DNA of 6,346 bases. Origin: an uncultured Clostridia bacterium (GTDB lineage Bacteria; Bacillota; Clostridia; TANB77; CAG-508). Shown here in pieces: positions 5,444 to 6,346 of the stretch (the first letter of the stretch is position 1; the number at the start of each line of letters is the position of its first letter). The position numbers and the translations under genes were made by a program. The stretch covers positions 1 to 6,346 of the forward strand of contig CALXRJ010000119.1 of assembly GCA_944390615.1 (NCBI GenBank). Direction: 5' to 3'. The notes under the pieces are model-generated. The model did not search any database and was not told where the DNA came from. It saw only the letters and a list, made by a program, of their open reading frames with translations.

Positions 5444-5680
5444 TTAAATTTTAGAATTTTTTGAATTAGGATAAGGTTGAGGTTCATCTGTTAATCCTAA
5501 TAAATAGTCAGCAGAAGTATGATAGAATTTTGCTAATAGATATAATTTGTCTATTGGCAAATTTCTTTCGCCATTTTCATATAATCCATATTGCTGCCTT
5601 GTTATTTTTAAAGTGGCAGCTACTTGTTTTTGTAATAAATCTTTATCTTCTCTTAATTCTTTTAGCCTTTTTAAATACAT
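5444..5680 (-). CDS. Small XRE-family (Cro/C1-type HTH) transcriptional regulator
   Basis: A 78-residue protein starting at the ATG whose complement is 5678-5680 (MYLKRLKELRED). A GTG four codons upstream (5690-5692) overlaps the SD GGTGAT (complement of 5685-5690) and is probably not used. The helix-turn-helix covers about residues 5-62: KQVAATLKITRQQYGLYENGERNLP is the classic HTH_3 turn and recognition helix region, followed by LAKFYHTSADYLLGLTDEP. There is no C-terminal protease or ligand domain, only a short polar tail, so it is a stand-alone DNA-binding dimer. It is divergent from the prepilin-like gene, and two matching dyads lie in the shared intergenic region, so it most likely represses that promoter and possibly its own. 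The XRE identity is very clear; the signal it responds to is unknown. Confidence 0.93.
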   Translation of the reverse strand: MYLKRLKELREDKDLLQKQVAATLKITRQQYGLYENGERNLPIDKLYLLAKFYHTSADYLLGLTDEPQPYPNSKNSKI

Positions 5681-5696
5681 TTTTATCACCAAAAAA

Positions 5697-5705
5697 ATTT
5701 TATCA
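5697..5705 (-). promoter_or_regulatory. Possible extended -10 promoter of the XRE gene
   Basis: On the minus strand TGATAAAAT (complement of 5697-5705) is an extended -10 element (TGn-TAAAAT). No good -35 lies 17 bp upstream. Transcription would begin near 5690, almost at the SD, giving a very short leader. An unseen upstream promoter overlapping the operators is an alternative. Confidence 0.3.
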
Positions 5706-5724
5706 TGAATTTAAAAAAATGCCC

Positions 5725-5753
5725 TTGACAAGCATCTAAATGAATGCTAAACT
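5725..5753 (+). promoter_or_regulatory. Sigma-A-type promoter for the prepilin-like gene
   Basis: A consensus -35 TTGACA (5725-5730), a 17-bp spacer, and a -10 TAAACT (5748-5753, four of six). Transcription would start near 5760, leaving a leader of about 115 nt. The spacer is filled exactly by the first XRE-type dyad, so repressor binding would block polymerase. Confidence 0.75.
5732..5747. promoter_or_regulatory. Operator 1: 16-bp imperfect dyad in the promoter spacer
   Basis: GCATCTAAATGAATGC fits an imperfect dyad of the form GCATTC-AAAT-GAATGC, with mismatches only at two inner positions of the left half. It lies between the -35 and -10 boxes. It shares its 10-bp right part, AAATGAATGC, with operator 2. 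Confidence 0.6.
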
Positions 5754-5763
5754 ATCTGTACAG

Positions 5764-5779
5764 GAATTCAAATGAATGC
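5764..5779. promoter_or_regulatory. Operator 2: second copy, 32 bp downstream of operator 1
   Basis: GAATTCAAATGAATGC differs from an ideal GCATTC-AAAT-GAATGC dyad at one base. It begins 32 bp after operator 1, about three helical turns, so two bound dimers would sit on the same face of the DNA. It lies just after the expected transcription start. An 8-bp palindrome, CTGTACAG (5756-5763), separates the two. Confidence 0.6.
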
Positions 5780-5793
5780 ATTATAATTAAAAT

Positions 5794-5803
5794 AAGGAGG
5801 TGA
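5794..5803 (+). promoter_or_regulatory. Orphan perfect Shine-Dalgarno in the leader of the prepilin-like gene
   Basis: AAGGAGGTGA is a full 10-base complement of the 16S rRNA tail, the best SD in the window, yet no ATG, GTG or TTG follows within 4-12 bases. Possible weak starts are ATT (5810) or ACG (5813), giving a 9-10-codon peptide that stops at a TAG (5840-5842). The gene's own, weaker SD is near 5857-5865. Confidence 0.45.
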
Positions 5804-5874
5804 GTAGAGATTACGAAAATAAGATTAGCTTATAAAAAGTAGAATGAAAGATAAAAAGGAAAGGTGTAAAAGAG

Positions 5875-6346
5875 ATGAAGAAAAAAATTAGGTATGATTT
5901 AAAGGGCATAAATTGTAAAGTTAAAAACAAAGGTATAACTTTAATTGCTTTAGTTGTAACTATAATAATCTTGTTAATTTTAGCAGGAATTACAATTGCA
6001 GCACTAAGTGGAGATAACGGAATATTAAAAAATGCAGCAAGAGCAAAAAAGGAAACCGAGCAAGCTCAAAAGAATGAAGAAAGTATTTTAAGTAATTATG
6101 AAGACCAAATAAATGAATATGTAGGAATAGATTGGAATGTTGCATTAGAAAATGCAACAAAACATCCAGATCAAGTAACAAGCACAGCAATAGGTGTAGG
6201 AACTGATGGCAAGCCAGTTAATATGGATTTATGGGAATATTCACTAATAGAAGATGGAACTTATGCATTAAATAGTGAAGAAACAATATCAGCTGTAAAA
6301 GAAGAAAATTGGTCAGCTGCAAGAAAAGGTTATTTAGGAGCTTTTA
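5875..6346 (+). CDS. Prepilin-like secreted/surface protein, 3' end cut by the window edge
   Basis: 157 codons are open to the right edge, with no stop. The N-terminus MKKKIRYDLKG... has a positively charged leader, then KG/ITLIALVVTIIILLILAGITIAAL: a type IV prepilin-type signal with cleavage expected after Gly20, followed by a long hydrophobic helix. Asp or Glu at mature position +5 is usual in true pilins; here it is Ala25. The segment SGDNGILKNAARAK that follows is typical of a large group of clostridial pilin-like proteins. Residues about 54-85 are charged and probably helical; the rest (Trp-containing, Gly-rich) is not recognised. The SD GGAAAGGTG (about 5857-5865) is nine bases before the ATG. 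Transcription is probably controlled by the divergent XRE repressor. Without the C-terminus it cannot be called adhesin, enzyme or pilin. Confidence 0.8.
   Translation, partial: MKKKIRYDLKGINCKVKNKGITLIALVVTIIILLILAGITIAALSGDNGILKNAARAKKETEQAQKNEESILSNYEDQINEYVGIDWNVALENATKHPDQVTSTAIGVGTDGKPVNMDLWEYSLIEDGTYALNSEETISAVKEENWSAARKGYLGAF

Noticed and set aside
5530..5739. Plus-strand 69-codon frame over the XRE gene
   Set aside because: It is antisense to a clear HTH protein and runs through the XRE start region and into the plus-strand -35 box; no SD.
5844..5891. 15-codon ATG frame just before the prepilin-like gene
   Set aside because: No SD precedes the ATG at 5844 and it overlaps the prepilin-like start in another frame; nothing supports translation.
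1..6346. tRNA, rRNA, CRISPR array, complete insertion sequence
   Set aside because: I scanned for cloverleaf-like GC-rich stretches, regularly spaced repeats and transposase motifs and saw none; the only mobile-type hint is the 36-bp palindrome.

Overview
The window is AT-rich, densely coded DNA with strong AAGGAGG-type ribosome binding sites and A/T-ending codons. This fits a low-GC Gram-positive bacterium of the class Clostridia. The assignment is supported by a clostridial-style prepilin-like secreted protein (KGITLIALVVTI signal), a SpoIIQ-like M23 protein and a GreA factor. I cannot name the species from sequence alone.

Layout. Positions 1-140 are visibly richer in G+C than the rest and hold nothing I can identify. 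A promoter (TTGATA-N17-TAAAAT, 170-198) embedded in a 34-bp inverted repeat then opens a four-gene co-directional cluster: an HD-domain phosphohydrolase whose reading frame is broken by one extra base near 310, a divergent SecD, a short divergent SecF, and GreA. Spacing is tight (21 nt, 24 nt, then a 1-nt stop/start overlap), so these are probably one operon. It ends at a strong intrinsic terminator (3655-3703) that also contains the Shine-Dalgarno sequence and start codon of the next gene, a Lys-rich protein of unknown function (3690-4493). A membrane-anchored M23/LytM-fold protein resembling SpoIIQ follows (4557-5390), with a candidate forespore-type promoter.

After a GC-rich 36-bp perfect palindrome (5404-5439), the right part is a regulatory cassette. 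A small XRE-family repressor on the minus strand faces away from a plus-strand promoter (TTGACA-N17-TAAACT). Two matching 16-bp imperfect dyads, 32 bp apart, occupy the promoter spacer and the region just after the expected transcription start. The controlled gene appears to be a prepilin-like surface or secreted protein that runs off the right edge.

Most worth a second look: (a) the SecD/SecF pair, which keeps the family topology in part but lacks the membrane aspartates tied to proton coupling, has a long acidic Ser/Thr/Glu insert, and has a SecF truncated after about four membrane segments; (b) the start codon and SD buried in a terminator hairpin; (c) the +1 frameshift at CTT-CGG-C in the HD gene; (d) the XRE operator pair controlling a pilin-like gene with a long leader that contains an orphan perfect SD.
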